A stretch of 64,000 nt of DNA, taken from positions 11,408,001-11,472,000 of the forward strand of contig NC_039483.1 in assembly GCF_003590095.1 (NCBI RefSeq), given 5' to 3'. The position numbers and the translations under genes are program-made. Positions 63,246-64,000 of this stretch are shown here, piece after piece (position 1 is the first letter of the stretch; every line of letters starts with the position of its first letter). The notes under the pieces are model-generated. The model did no database searches. It was given only the letters and a program-made list of their open reading frames with translations, and had not been told where the DNA came from. The stretch is from Trichoplusia ni. Its lineage: Eukaryota; Arthropoda; Insecta; Lepidoptera; Noctuidae.

Positions 63246-64000
63246 ATGGCTGACCAATTTTGTTTACGTTGGAACAACTTCCAGTCAAACATTGTAAGTG
63301 CCTTGGACTCATTGAAGTGTTCAGAAGATTTGGTCGATGTTACGCTCACCTGTGAAGGCAGAAATATCAAGGCCCATAAAGTCATATTGTCAGCGTGCAG
63401 CCCGTACTTCAGGAATGTGTTCAAGGTGAATGACTTAGGACATTAATAACCTTCATATTTATACCCATGAACATATATTATAACACATACTCATGTTTTT
63501 AGTTTTCTAGTTTGTTTGACCCTATTACACTAGAAGTGTTCAATGAAAATGCAATTGTTATTATGTGAACATTATGACTTCTATACAATTATAGTTTTAT
63601 AAATTATCTATTAAGTTTGTGTTTAGAAAATGGGTTTTTAGTATATTTTTCATTGTTTGTGTTATTAGAAATCTTTTATGAGTACCTTCAATATAATATA
63701 ATACAAACCTACATTTATTGATAAATTAATTTATAGAAGTTTAGTTCTTCATCTCTCTATGGTTTTACACTTTTAATAGAATATGCAATTTTTTTATTTA
63801 TATATAAACCATAATTCAAAACTTATATTTATCACATATTCCAAAAATAAATCAACTAACACATTTAATAATTTGCTGCTTCAGGAGAATCCATGTCAAC
63901 ATCCAGTTATAATATTGAAAGATGTGTCGGCTGATGATATCGTCAGCCTCCTGTCTTATATGTACCAAGGAGAAGTGTTCATTGAAGAGAGCAAGTTGTC
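63246..64000 (+). CDS. BTB/POZ-domain protein, 5' part (cut by window edge)
   Basis: Exon 1 is 63246-63425 (60 codons) and exon 2 starts at 63885 and runs past the edge; the junction is phase 0 with a GTGAAT donor and TTCAG acceptor. The 99 residues seen are a BTB domain of the insect ttk type. They begin MADQFCLRWNNFQSNIVSAL and continue DLVDVTLTCEGR, KAHKVILSACSPYF, then HPVIILKDVSADDI and LLSYMYQGEV. The leading FCLRWNN and the HKxxLSACSPYF motif mark this family, which homo- or heterodimerises through the domain. Most members end in zinc fingers or a helix-turn-helix and regulate transcription, but that part is outside the window, so the exact gene cannot be named. Confidence 0.93.

Overview
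The window is an AT-rich piece of an insect nuclear genome, almost certainly a moth or butterfly. Three things point that way: split genes with short exons and standard GT-AG introns, insect-type proteins, and many copies of repeat families I recognise as widespread in Lepidoptera (family names are from memory, not from a search). No bacterial, phage or CRISPR features were seen.

Layout. The first 19 kb hold no gene I can defend. They hold a 1.76 kb DNA transposon with a broken transposase (500-2260), a tRNA-derived SINE with a 16-bp target-site duplication (10132-10522), a hAT-type MITE with an 8-bp duplication (14527-14834), older repeats and two weak exon candidates. From 19.3 to 62.2 kb three genes lie head-to-tail on the minus strand: a tandem C2-domain protein (19302-31251, 4 coding exons, 384 aa), the ODR4 homologue (32540-35054, 7 coding exons, 465 aa) and nudC (36939-62215, 8 coding exons, 327 aa). 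At 63246 a BTB/POZ gene starts on the plus strand and runs off the right edge. It is divergent from nudC and may share its upstream region.

The most notable structure is in nudC. Its coding sequence is interrupted by a 20.7 kb intron (39283-60020) that contains a complete gene on the opposite strand (46701-58230, 4 coding exons, 196 aa). That gene encodes a Ser-rich, single-pass membrane protein I do not recognise. It has a well-spaced TATA box and TCAGT initiator about 220 bp before its ATG. All its splice junctions keep frame and the C-terminal exon adds a 13-residue tail after the membrane segment.

Functions. NudC is a co-chaperone for dynein/LIS1 components. ODR4 helps membrane receptors leave the ER. 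The BTB protein is probably a transcription regulator. The C2 protein lacks the usual calcium-binding aspartates, so it is probably a calcium-independent membrane or protein adaptor. Nothing in the sequence shows that these genes work in one pathway; the cluster looks like ordinary eukaryotic gene order. All exon models come from reading splice sites and checking phase by hand; no transcript data were available.
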